A stretch of 19,864 nt of DNA. It comes from Lachnospiraceae bacterium UBA938. GTDB taxonomy: Bacteria; Bacillota; Clostridia; Lachnospirales; Lachnospiraceae. Made by a program: the position numbers and the translations under genes. Position 1 is the first letter of the stretch, and every line of letters starts with the position of its first letter. The DNA is taken from positions 1 to 19,864 of the forward strand of contig DBDG01000068.1 of the NCBI GenBank assembly GCA_002293475.1. The letters are read 5' to 3'. A model generated the notes under the pieces. It searched no databases. It was given only the letters and a program-made list of their open reading frames with translations, and was not told the origin of the DNA. This document shows positions 1 through 7,626 of this stretch, in pieces.

Positions 1-1197
1 CTTCTTATGTAATTTACCGGCTCCGCGGATTCCCGCCAGCAGCAATAACGGGAATATCACTGCTGCCAGAATACCGATCCGCAGATTGTCGCCAAAACGG
101 CCGGATATCATCCCGACCAGGGTGGGGCCGGCTGAGCATCCCAGGTCACCGGCTAGGGCCATGAAAGCAAACATGGCTGTCCCGCCGCCCCGGATACTGG
201 CCGCCGCCTTGCTGAACGTGCCCGGCCACATGATGCCTACCGAAAACCCGGCCACGGCACAGCTGAGCAGGCCCATAAACGGAACTGGAATCAGGGCGAT
301 CCCCAAATAGGCAGCTATACATAAAACCGCGCTGAATACCATATAGCGCTCAAGGTTGATTCTCTCGCCGAATTTACCGTAGATTAACCGGGCTGTTCCC
401 ATTAAGACGGCAAATGACATCGGTCCGGCCAGGTCTCCGATTGCCTTGCTAACTCCCAGTCCTTTCTCAGCAAATGCCGATGCCCATTGGCTGACCGACT
501 GTTCACTGGCGCCCGCGCAGACCATCATCACGATAAATATCCAGAAGGCCTTTTGCCGGAGCAGTTCTTTGCCGGTTAACTGGGTTACTTCCGCTTGGAC
601 CAAAGCGGCAAACGGGGCTTTGGCAAGCAAGAAAATATTAAATACCGGAAGGACGGCCCAGATCAGCGCCAGCAGCTTCCAATTGGCGATTCCCGCAATA
701 TTAAAAAATAAGGTTGACAGCATCACTACGCCGACATGGCCCCAGCAATAGAAGGAGTGGAGCAGGCTCATGGCTTTTTCTTTGTTATCCGTCGGGCAGG
801 CCTCCACGGTCGGGCTCACCAGAACCTCCAGCAGGCCGCCGCCCACGGCATAGATCATCACCGAAATAAGCAGGCCGATGAAGGGATCGGCAAACCATTC
901 CGGCAGGATGGTCAGCGAAACCAGGCCGGCCGCTGCCGCAACATGGGCTGCCAGCATGGATTTCCGATATCCTATCTTGTCGACAAAACCCATCGCTAAG
1001 AAGTCAATGATCAGCTGCAGGCCGAAGTTAATGGTCACCAGCATGGTGATTTTAGACAACGGAATCCCGTAACTGGTCTGAAAAGTCAGGAACAGCAGCG
1101 GAACAAAGTTATTCACCGTAGCCTGAACGCCGTTCGCTATAAAACAGCCGTAAATAGTTCTGTTAAAATTCTGAACTTTATCTATTGTGTCATTCAT
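1..1197 (-). CDS. MFS family transporter, C-terminus cut by window edge
   Basis: A reading frame without stops runs from ATG at 1197 to the window edge (399 codons), so only the last few residues and the stop are missing. The protein is very hydrophobic, with about twelve likely membrane segments. It carries the MFS loop 2-3 motif A, seen as GFVDKIGYRKS after the second membrane segment. The N-terminus MNDTIDKVQNFNRTIYGCF is short and cytosolic. The start is supported by AGGAG 9 nt upstream. Substrate cannot be told; the overall look is closest to fucose-permease-like sugar/solute MFS carriers, which is an impression only. It is transcribed divergently from the chemoreceptor at 1449 and has its own good promoter at 1284-1312. 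Confidence 0.85.
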   Translation of the reverse strand, partial: MNDTIDKVQNFNRTIYGCFIANGVQATVNNFVPLLFLTFQTSYGIPLSKITMLVTINFGLQLIIDFLAMGFVDKIGYRKSMLAAHVAAAAGLVSLTILPEWFADPFIGLLISVMIYAVGGGLLEVLVSPTVEACPTDNKEKAMSLLHSFYCWGHVGVVMLSTLFFNIAGIANWKLLALIWAVLPVFNIFLLAKAPFAALVQAEVTQLTGKELLRQKAFWIFIVMMVCAGASEQSVSQWASAFAEKGLGVSKAIGDLAGPMSFAVLMGTARLIYGKFGERINLERYMVFSAVLCIAAYLGIALIPVPFMGLLSCAVAGFSVGIMWPGTFSKAAASIRGGGTAMFAFMALAGDLGCSAGPTLVGMISGRFGDNLRIGILAAVIFPLLLLAGIRGAGKLHKK

Positions 1198-1225
1198 TTT
1201 ACCTGTCTCCTGTTTAGTTAAGCCT

Positions 1226-1235
1226 CACAATTGTG
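1226..1235. promoter_or_regulatory. 10-bp palindrome in MFS leader, possible operator
   Basis: CACAATTGTG is a perfect palindrome between the candidate promoter and the start codon of the MFS gene. Its position suits a repressor site. No regulator gene that would obviously bind it is adjacent. Confidence 0.3.
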
Positions 1236-1283
1236 TCACCAGTCCAAAGATAATCCTCGCCTTACAAGGAACAATCAAATGTC

Positions 1284-1312
1284 AGTATATTGTGAAACCT
1301 GCTTTTTGTCAA
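1284..1312 (-). promoter_or_regulatory. Sigma-A type promoter of the MFS gene
   Basis: On the minus strand there is a consensus -35 TTGACA (1307-1312), a 17-nt spacer, and -10 TATACT (1284-1289, 5 of 6 to consensus). It would give a leader of about 80 nt before the ATG at 1197. The leader contains the perfect palindrome CACAATTGTG at 1226-1235, a possible operator. Confidence 0.65.
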
Positions 1313-1369
1313 TGTATTTAATTCCAGGGATTCATAAAAAGGATTAAACTTAGTGCTCTATTCTTAAGG

Positions 1370-1398
1370 TTGTAAAGACGAATTATAAATGTTAAAAT
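1370..1398 (+). promoter_or_regulatory. Sigma-A type promoter of the chemoreceptor gene
   Basis: TTGTAA (1370-1375, 4 of 6), 17-nt spacer, TAAAAT (1393-1398, 5 of 6). The start point would lie near 1405, leaving a leader of about 44 nt before ATG 1449. I saw no flagellar sigma-D signature in this interval. The promoter location argues against translation starting at the in-frame ATG at 1389. Confidence 0.5.
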
Positions 1399-1448
1399 GT
1401 GATTATGATATTCAATTCCTGATACAAAGAGAATATGGAGGGTTTTAT

Positions 1449-3236
1449 ATGATTAAGAAATTACCATTATTCACCAAGCTGCTTCTGATGATATTACCTC
1501 TTATGCTAACCGTAATCATCAGTCTGATTTATTTCAGCCTGCGGCAGACGACCGTTTACCGAGATACGGAAGTGATTTTTAACCAGCATCTGTATGCCGC
1601 TCAGAGCTCCCTGTTAAATGCCGACCGCGATATGTATCAGGCCTTAGTGGACGAGATGGAGCTTGTCTATCATCCAGACCTTGACGAAACACAGCGGGCC
1701 TATTACATAAATGATTTTCACGAAAACATTAATCAGACCAACGAGCGGATTACCTTGGCCATGGATATCATCAGGGAAAGTGGTGATATTTACAATTCTT
1801 TGACCACCAGGGATCTTTTTATAGCCATTCACGGCGCGGATGAAACCAACGATCCCAGCGGATTTTTAAACGGAACCGACACCCTCGAACAGATCGAAAG
1901 CAATTTCCAGCGCGACTTTGCCGCTTGGCAGGATGCTTACAGGCCGGAAACCGGTGCCGGGGACTTTGCCGCCGGCCAAGAAATATTTGGCGTCGCCCGG
2001 GAATATATCAATTCCATGACCGACATCTTGGATCTTTACAGTGTCTATGAGAGCAATGTGTTGCTGGACAGCATCCAAAACAGCGTGATGGTTACCGCCG
2101 CCATTATTATTGCTGTTATCTTAGCCGTCATGATACTGGCCTTGCTGATTGCCCGCTACCTGCGCTCTAACATCCTTTTGATTACGGATAACATGGTCAA
2201 GCTTTCCAATAATGACCTGCGCTTTGAACCGCTGGCCCTTGACAGCAAAGATGAGCTCGGTACCCTGTCGGCGGCGGTAAACCGCGTCAGGGAGTCCCTG
2301 CTGAATATTGTCCAGACCTTACATAAAGCCGCCGAAGAACTGCAACACTCTACCCAGTCGGTCGATGTAGTCATCCGCGATTCCCATGAATCCGTCCTGA
2401 ATATCAAATCGGCCGTCAATGAAATAGCCAATTCCGCCGACTATCTGGCGGAAAAAACCGGCGGCATCCTTGGCGAGATCAAAACCATGAACGGCATCGT
2501 CGATCAGAGCGCCTCTGGCACGCAGAACCTTGATGAAGCCAGCAGCCAGATCTCACAGGCCGCCGATATGGGCATGAAAATCATTGAGGAACTGTTTCTG
2601 CTGACCGAACAGAACAGTAAGTCCTTTGAAGAAATATTTAAGATGATCGAAAAGATAAATGAAAGCTCCGATAAGATCGGCGAAGCCAGCACCCTGATCT
2701 CGGAAATAGCCAACCAGACCAACCTGCTGTCCCTCAATGCCAGCATCGAAGCGGCCAGAGCCGGCGAAAGCGGCCGGGGTTTTGCCGTGGTTGCGGAAGA
2801 AATCCGCAAGCTTGCTGAAGAATCGGCCCGCTCCGTCGGCATCATCGACGACATGCTCAAAGGACTGCAGAGCAATACCAGCCTAGCCAGTAAACAAAGC
2901 GAAGCCGTCAAAGCCGGCGTACAGAAACAGCAGCTGAGCGTTAACAGTACCAAAGAGAAGTATTCCGATATCGTGAACAGCATCAAGGCTGTCGAGTCAG
3001 CGATCAAAGGCTTCCATGAGATAAACCGGAACCTAGACAGTAATTTTAATTCTATCTCTAGCCTAGTAGAAAGCCTTACCGCTGTTTCAGAAGAAAACGC
3101 TGCCACCATCCACGATCTGACCACAACTACCGAAGCGATAGCTTCTAATGTCGACCATGTCAATGGCAGCAGTAAAGATGTGCAGACAGCCTCGGAAGGA
3201 ATGTCCAGCACGATATCCCGGTTTATTACGGATTGA
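1449..3236 (+). CDS. Methyl-accepting chemotaxis protein, transmembrane receptor
   Basis: 595-residue membrane chemoreceptor that would pass an extracellular signal to the CheA/CheW kinase complex. Membrane helix 1 is at about residues 10-31, the extracellular ligand-binding region at about 32-212 (mostly helical, no family assigned), membrane helix 2 at about 213-236, and HAMP at about 237-290. The long cytoplasmic coiled coil has the highly conserved hairpin tip at about 418-462 (ISEIANQTNLLSLNASIEAA, then AGESGRGFAVVAEEIRKLA). No C-terminal CheR-binding pentapeptide is present. The start at 1449 is preferred over the in-frame ATG at 1389 because GGAGGG lies 6 nt upstream and the next residues begin the signal-anchor helix. 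No che genes are in view, so it is an orphan receptor here. The ligand is unknown; its neighbours suggest chitin products only by position. Confidence 0.95.
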   Translation: MIKKLPLFTKLLLMILPLMLTVIISLIYFSLRQTTVYRDTEVIFNQHLYAAQSSLLNADRDMYQALVDEMELVYHPDLDETQRAYYINDFHENINQTNERITLAMDIIRESGDIYNSLTTRDLFIAIHGADETNDPSGFLNGTDTLEQIESNFQRDFAAWQDAYRPETGAGDFAAGQEIFGVAREYINSMTDILDLYSVYESNVLLDSIQNSVMVTAAIIIAVILAVMILALLIARYLRSNILLITDNMVKLSNNDLRFEPLALDSKDELGTLSAAVNRVRESLLNIVQTLHKAAEELQHSTQSVDVVIRDSHESVLNIKSAVNEIANSADYLAEKTGGILGEIKTMNGIVDQSASGTQNLDEASSQISQAADMGMKIIEELFLLTEQNSKSFEEIFKMIEKINESSDKIGEASTLISEIANQTNLLSLNASIEAARAGESGRGFAVVAEEIRKLAEESARSVGIIDDMLKGLQSNTSLASKQSEAVKAGVQKQQLSVNSTKEKYSDIVNSIKAVESAIKGFHEINRNLDSNFNSISSLVESLTAVSEENAATIHDLTTTTEAIASNVDHVNGSSKDVQTASEGMSSTISRFITD

Positions 3237-3282
3237 TTTTTATGTATGATCAAGAAATCTGCCGTTTCTTTCGGTATATTCC

Positions 3283-3320
3283 GCTCCTGCCGCGGCTTTC
3301 CCCTAAGCTTCGGCGGGAGC
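3283..3320. terminator. Strong stem-loop downstream of the chemoreceptor gene
   Basis: Ten-base arms GCTCCTGCCG (3283-3292) and CGGCGGGAGC (3311-3320) pair with a single G-T wobble, and an inner GCTT/AAGC pair extends the stem. It lies in the convergent gap between the chemoreceptor and the LytTR gene. No T-run follows directly, so it may act together with the hairpin at 3324-3358. Confidence 0.45.
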
Positions 3321-3323
3321 GCG

Positions 3324-3358
3324 AAAATACGCTACATGGCCTGAGCATAGCGGTTTTT
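3324..3358 (+). terminator. Probable rho-independent terminator of the chemoreceptor gene
   Basis: Imperfect hairpin AAAA..CGCTA (3324-3334) with TAGCG..TTTT (3348-3357), ending in a TTTTT run. It overlaps the stop codon of the convergent LytTR gene. Confidence 0.45.
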
Positions 3359-4082
3359 AATAGTTACGCAAAAAACCGCTGTATTTTTTCCTGAAATCTA
3401 CCGAACGTTTCTGAGCTAGGGGAATCATCTCCTCATTACACAGGCAGATATTATATCCTTTGATATCAATTACATATTGCATATTTACCAGATAGCTTTG
3501 GTGGCATGAATAGAAATCATATGGCAACATGATTTCGCGCAGCTTATTCATGGTGCCATAAAAGAAATACGATTTCTTCCCTGTCCGTAAACAGACTTTT
3601 CTATTGGTGTATTCAAAATAAAATATATCCTTAACCACAAAATCCATGTATTTACTGCCGATTTTATAATCCTTTTCGATATCCAGAATCTTAAACCGCA
3701 CCGTGGGAACCGCATCATGTTGAATAATATAAAGAATATCCTCTAACTGTGACTTTATTCTTTTTTCGCTGATCGGCTTTTCCAGATAAGCAAAGGCATG
3801 CATCTCATTAATGGCAAATTCCATGTACTGCCGGTAATTTGTAATACATATTATCCTGACATTATTGTTTTTCCTGCCAATGGCCTTGCCCGCAAAAACG
3901 TCCTGAATACTTGATATAAATAATATCAAGACATCGAAATTTTCTTCCGAATCCAGAACAGCATTTCCAGAAATAAAATAATGAGTATTCAAAGATACTC
4001 CTTGCTGATGCATATAGTCTCTGATTATACTCTCCACCGATTCTATTTCGGAATAATTACCGCATATTGCAATTGAAATCAA
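3357..4082 (-). CDS. LytTR-family regulator with degenerate receiver domain
   Basis: 241-residue transcription regulator. The C-terminal half (about 145-240) is a LytTR DNA-binding domain, with IFYFEYTNRKVCLRT and the signature FYSCHQSYLVN. The N-terminal half (1-120) has the receiver fold pattern, keeping Thr81 (ICITN) and Lys102 (LEKP), but key acidic residues are missing. The usual pair after strand 1 is Gly8-Asn9 (AICGN), and the phospho-acceptor position in FDVLILFI is Phe55 instead of Asp. It therefore probably does not take a phosphate from a histidine kinase, and no kinase is adjacent. The start is TTG (4080-4082) with AGGGGGGA about 6 nt upstream; no suitable ATG is nearby. It lies 97 nt downstream of the chitinase gene on the same strand, beyond a hairpin. 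Regulation of the chitinase is possible but unproven. Confidence 0.88.
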   Translation of the reverse strand: MISIAICGNYSEIESVESIIRDYMHQQGVSLNTHYFISGNAVLDSEENFDVLILFISSIQDVFAGKAIGRKNNNVRIICITNYRQYMEFAINEMHAFAYLEKPISEKRIKSQLEDILYIIQHDAVPTVRFKILDIEKDYKIGSKYMDFVVKDIFYFEYTNRKVCLRTGKKSYFFYGTMNKLREIMLPYDFYSCHQSYLVNMQYVIDIKGYNICLCNEEMIPLAQKRSVDFRKKYSGFLRNY

Positions 4083-4128
4083 TTCCTGTCCCCCCTATCC
4101 CTCTTCAGAAGAACTATCTGCAAAAGTC

Positions 4129-4166
4129 GGAAAAAAGACGCCGCGGTATACAAACGCCTTTTTTCC
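4129..4166 (-). terminator. Terminator-like hairpin after the chitinase gene
   Basis: Arms GGAAAAAAGACGC (4129-4141) and ACGCCTTTTTTCC (4154-4166) pair with two imperfect positions. Read on the minus strand the 3' arm ends in a T6 run, and the hairpin begins 13 nt past the chitinase stop. The A/T symmetry could let it work in both directions. Some read-through into the LytTR gene is possible. Confidence 0.6.
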
Positions 4167-4179
4167 TTAAGTAGTTAAT

Positions 4180-6912
4180 TTACACTAATTTCCAGACACT
4201 GTTGGTTCCCGGAGTGTTGCCTCTGGTCCACCACTGTGCTTCATAGGTCTGGCCATTATAAGTTACCTTGTCGCCGGCTACATATGCTTGATTTGCATTC
4301 CATGCCGGAATCGTGTTGTTATTGTTCGTTATTTTTTCAAATGCCGGGTTTACATCGGGTGTGCCGCCGCCGCGAACCCACCATTTAGCCCGATAGGTCT
4401 CGCCGTCATACTCTACGGTATCACCAGCCACATAAGCTTTATCGGGATCATAATTACCAGGAACGACAACCACCGGCTCTTCAACCGTAATCACGCAGGA
4501 TACGGAAGTCGTTTGCGGATCCACCGCGTCTTTGTCGGTAACGGTATAGGTCAACCCATAGCTGCCGGCTACCGCAGTATCTACCTCACCGGTTACTATT
4601 ATATCGGAAGTCAGGTTACCGTCTTCGGGGTCATTAGCCGTCACGCCCTGCATCGGGTCAAAGGAATCACCGACGGTAATGGTCTTGTTTGATACGCCGC
4701 TGATAACCGGCGGCCGATTAACTATTACTTCCGGCGGCACCACCGTAACGGTACGTGTGACCGCGACTGTGTTGGGAGCCGAATCGACTACGCTATAAGT
4801 CAGCGTATAAACACCTGGTGTGTTAACATCGACAGTTCCAGTAACTACGATAGCAGAAGTAAGATCGCCGTCTTCTTCGTCCGTTGCCGATACGCCGGCC
4901 ATCGGATCGAACGGTGTACCTACTTCGATAGTCACATCGTCAGCACCGGTAATAACGGGCTCTTCATCAACCGGATCGGGATCAATCGGATCATCTTCAC
5001 AGCTGCCATACACACACTGTTTACTGATTTCCGGTCCAGTAGGAGTGATTCGCTGAGATAGGCAAATGCATAATATATCTGATATCTCTGCCGCTCCGTT
5101 CGTCAGTACCTTAAAGGTAGTGGTCTTCCCTGGTGTCAGGAATTGATTATCAAATACGGTTGACATATCGACTATACCGACACCGTCCTGATTGCTGACT
5201 GCACCGGTAGGATAACCGCCGGTCGAGAAAGTAGCACCGCTGGCTGTCTTAATATATATCTTGGGCAGTTTCACTGTTTCTGCCTGTTTTTCCACTGCAT
5301 TCACGACAGAATCGCTTTCATTTGTGGAAGCCGTGTTGGTGATGGTAATATTATATCCGTTCCGGCCGTTTGCCGTATAAGTGGATAAGGATACCGAAAC
5401 ACTGATAGCTGCCCCGCTGATGTTGTATTCAGCAAACGTGCTGTTACCAAATAAAGCCTCTCTGGCTGTACTTGACAGTTCATCCCTCTTCCCGGTTGTT
5501 GTTGTCTTATCCTGTGAAGCCATCCAGCCGATCAAGCCGCCCAAGCCGTTTTCTTTTACGTATTCTGCTTTTGCCTGTACTGATTCAACGGTATCTAAGG
5601 TAAAGAATGCTCCGCTATCAGGATTGTATAAATAATGTGCATGTGCTATGTCATCCCAGATTAGCTGCAGCCCGGGATACCTTGCCTTTAACTGCTCGAT
5701 AGTTCCATAACTCCAGACACCGCTCAGATGCCCGCCGTCACCGGATACTAACGGAGCTAGGTTGGCTGCGCCATATGCAAGTTCATAGTTTGCGCTGCGG
5801 TTAACCAGATGGGCTGTACCGAACAGTCCCGGTAAGTCCTCGTCGCTATCAACAGCGCCGCCGTCATCGTCTACCCGTTCCCATCCTCTGGTATATAACG
5901 CGTAGCCGACAACAAGTTTTTTGGCATACTCTGCCATAATTGCCTCCGTATCGGAAGGTCCAAGATTAGCAGCTTGCTGTGACTCCAAATCTGATCTCAG
6001 TTCATCCAGAATATAATTAACGCTGGCATCAACTGAATATCCGTCGTTAATGAACGGATCTGCCGGATTGGTATAAAGTGCCGTATGATGACCTGACACA
6101 GGATTCCATGCACCGGACATATCATAGGTCATGATATTGATAAAATCAAGAACGTCCATTAATGCCGTGAGATTATAGCCAAGAGCGATACGTGCACTAG
6201 GTGCCGGAAGCGCTATTGACATTTCGTATGTCTTGCCCAGCTCTTCTCCCTGCGCATCCAGTGCCGCCCGCAGATCCTGCAGAAGCAGGATATAGTTCTG
6301 TTTGTCTGCCGGGGTTGCATTGGGGGTACCTTCGTCACGCATATTGTCGACAAGATCCGGCTGACGGACGTCACACGGATATTCCCAGTCGACATCAAGG
6401 TAATCCATATTCGTGTACCTGACAAAGTCAACTAAGTTCTGGACAAATTTGGCACGGGTCACCGGGTTAGCGGTAACTGCTGAAAAATCGCCTGATTTTG
6501 ACCATCCGCCGACCGATACGCCGATCCGGAGATGGGGATTCCTTGCCCGCAGATCCTGAAACGCCGATAAAATACCGGCATTGGCGCCGCCCCATGTTAC
6601 ATTCATGCCTACCGGCGCAACTACCGCTGCATCGGGATCGGTAAACATTAAGTTGCCGTTTGCGTCAAAATCCAGAAACGCAAAGTTCAGGTGAGTGTAA
6701 TTCTCTACGGGGAGCGTCGTCGGATAATGATTGCCCTGGCCGCCCCAGATTGACCAGTCGCCGTAATACATAACACTGCGGTAATCTACCTGCTCGGGAT
6801 CATAGTCGACTGCCGCACTTACCGTCATTGCCGATGACAGGATAAACGTCAATGCCATCACAAAAGACAGTAATTTTGCTAATACTCTTGATGTCTTTCT
6901 CTTTGTTCTCAT
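4180..6912 (-). CDS. Secreted modular chitinase, GH18 with Ig-like and CBM5/12 modules
   Basis: 910-residue exported enzyme expected to hydrolyse beta-1,4 bonds of chitin. Signal peptide 1-33 (basic MRTKRKTSR, hydrophobic core, VSA|A cleavage). The GH18 barrel spans about 43-488: GVSVGGW at 131-137, catalytic DxxDxDxE at 170-177 (DYLDVDWE, acid Glu177), MTYDMSG at 261-267, and the substrate-stacking Trp in GWMAS at 462-466. Residues about 495-625 look like a beta-sandwich module I cannot place. After an acidic Asp/Pro linker (639-651) come two repeats of a DUF5011-type Ig-like domain, about 651-725 and 735-811 (each with FDPM.GV.A.D.EDG.LTS). Two chitin-binding CBM5/12 modules follow, about 818-862 and 868-910 (AYVAGD.V.Y.G.TY.A.WW.RG). 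Start ATG 6910-6912 has AGGAGGT 4 nt upstream. No sortase or S-layer anchor is visible, so it is probably released. Confidence 0.96.
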   Translation of the reverse strand: MRTKRKTSRVLAKLLSFVMALTFILSSAMTVSAAVDYDPEQVDYRSVMYYGDWSIWGGQGNHYPTTLPVENYTHLNFAFLDFDANGNLMFTDPDAAVVAPVGMNVTWGGANAGILSAFQDLRARNPHLRIGVSVGGWSKSGDFSAVTANPVTRAKFVQNLVDFVRYTNMDYLDVDWEYPCDVRQPDLVDNMRDEGTPNATPADKQNYILLLQDLRAALDAQGEELGKTYEMSIALPAPSARIALGYNLTALMDVLDFINIMTYDMSGAWNPVSGHHTALYTNPADPFINDGYSVDASVNYILDELRSDLESQQAANLGPSDTEAIMAEYAKKLVVGYALYTRGWERVDDDGGAVDSDEDLPGLFGTAHLVNRSANYELAYGAANLAPLVSGDGGHLSGVWSYGTIEQLKARYPGLQLIWDDIAHAHYLYNPDSGAFFTLDTVESVQAKAEYVKENGLGGLIGWMASQDKTTTTGKRDELSSTAREALFGNSTFAEYNISGAAISVSVSLSTYTANGRNGYNITITNTASTNESDSVVNAVEKQAETVKLPKIYIKTASGATFSTGGYPTGAVSNQDGVGIVDMSTVFDNQFLTPGKTTTFKVLTNGAAEISDILCICLSQRITPTGPEISKQCVYGSCEDDPIDPDPVDEEPVITGADDVTIEVGTPFDPMAGVSATDEEDGDLTSAIVVTGTVDVNTPGVYTLTYSVVDSAPNTVAVTRTVTVVPPEVIVNRPPVISGVSNKTITVGDSFDPMQGVTANDPEDGNLTSDIIVTGEVDTAVAGSYGLTYTVTDKDAVDPQTTSVSCVITVEEPVVVVPGNYDPDKAYVAGDTVEYDGETYRAKWWVRGGGTPDVNPAFEKITNNNNTIPAWNANQAYVAGDKVTYNGQTYEAQWWTRGNTPGTNSVWKLV

Positions 6913-7036
6913 TAGTACCTCCTTTTTTGTTGTTTCCGCCTATGTGCAGTATCGGATAATCTACGGCCATAAGCCCCACTCTATATTTTACCTTGATTTT
7001 ACTTTTATTACATTGTTATTACAAGTCCTTTTGTCT

Positions 7037-7065
7037 ATTCTACAGTTTTTTTGTCCATATGACAA
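7037..7065 (-). promoter_or_regulatory. Sigma-A type promoter of the chitinase gene
   Basis: Minus strand TTGTCA (7060-7065, 5 of 6), 17-nt spacer, TAGAAT (7037-7042, 5 of 6). The leader would be about 118 nt. The -35 box overlaps a TGTC/GACA inverted repeat (7053-7065) and GACAAAA is repeated on both sides of the -10, which could be regulator contact points. Confidence 0.6.
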
Positions 7066-7172
7066 GTATAAATTAATCTTAACAATATTTATAGTATTTT
7101 CGCATCCATAGTAATTTCTATTTACCTTAAAAATATGACATATATGAAGATTTTACTAGGAATTATTACGTG

Positions 7173-7196
7173 TCACACTTAGTTGTGATTTGTGAT
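7173..7196. promoter_or_regulatory. TCACA-N6-TGTGA inverted repeat and TTGTGAT tandem repeat
   Basis: TCACA (7173-7177), six bases, TGTGA (7184-7188), overlapping two adjacent copies of TTGTGAT (7183-7189 and 7190-7196). The site lies about 110 bp upstream of the chitinase -35 box, where an activator or repressor could bind. The half-sites resemble CRP/FNR half-sites in everted order; which protein uses them is unknown. Confidence 0.3.
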
Positions 7197-7306
7197 ATGG
7201 CTATTTTTATGTGTATTATCTACATAAACATTAGTAAAGTTGATAATATCTATAATATCACGTTTTGCAAGTAAGCTAAATGTTATTAATAATTATTGTT
7301 ATAAAC

Positions 7307-7337
7307 AAAAAAATCCATATTTTTCAAATATACGGAT
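7307..7337 (-). terminator. Rho-independent terminator, probably the original ppdK terminator
   Basis: On the minus strand ATCCGTATATTT pairs with AAATATGGAT (one G-U wobble, one T-T mismatch) and is followed by T7 (7307-7313). The G-U wobble exists only when read on the minus strand, which supports that direction. It now lies more than 330 nt past the ppdK stop, but would lie about 35 nt past it if the 7376-7668 element and one 9-bp repeat were removed. Confidence 0.65.
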
Positions 7338-7366
7338 ATCTTATAATAAAAATTATTTAATAAACA

Positions 7367-7375
7367 ATTAGCTGT
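7367..7375. repeat. 9-bp direct repeat, left copy (possible target duplication)
   Basis: ATTAGCTGT here matches exactly ATTAGCTGT at 7669-7677; the identity stops on both sides (A versus C before, G versus T after). Confidence 0.55.
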
Positions 7376-7449
7376 GAAGGGAGGTAATGGCACGCAGATG
7401 TGGCGCGGAATGATCTAAACAACAGGAAAAGCGTGGCGGCATAAATGCT

Positions 7450-7480
7450 CGGGAGCCGGAGGGATGAGCAGTCGGTTTTC
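7450..7480. repeat. 31-base inverted repeat, left arm
   Basis: Pairs with 7596-7626 at 27 of 31 positions; the longest unbroken match is 11 bases (TGAGCAGTCGG). The mismatches are at arm positions 6, 15, 27 and 31. Position 6 is a G-U pair when read on the plus strand; position 31 is a G-U pair on the minus strand. Confidence 0.85.
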
Positions 7481-7595
7481 GCGGCGGACGCCTTAAGTGC
7501 CAACGCAGAAGAAACCAAGTAAAGTTGAGCCCCGCTGGGCGAGACTTTATCTGCTCTGGGTTCCCCGGAGTGCTATAAACGCAGCGTCCAGAGAG

Positions 7596-7626
7596 AAAAT
7601 CCGACTGCTCAGCCCTCCGGTTCCCG
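7596..7626. repeat. 31-base inverted repeat, right arm
   Basis: Reverse complement partner of 7450-7480, with a 115-base centre that itself contains nested helices. Confidence 0.85.

Noticed and set aside
1389..1448. 20-residue N-terminal extension of the chemoreceptor from ATG 1389
   Set aside because: The ATG lies inside the predicted promoter, has no ribosome site, and the downstream ATG 1449 has GGAGGG at good spacing before the signal-anchor helix.
2504..3253. Long open frame on the minus strand inside the chemoreceptor gene
   Set aside because: Shadow of the helical, low-stop coding sequence on the other strand; Ser/Leu-rich translation without domains, and the plus-strand gene is certain.
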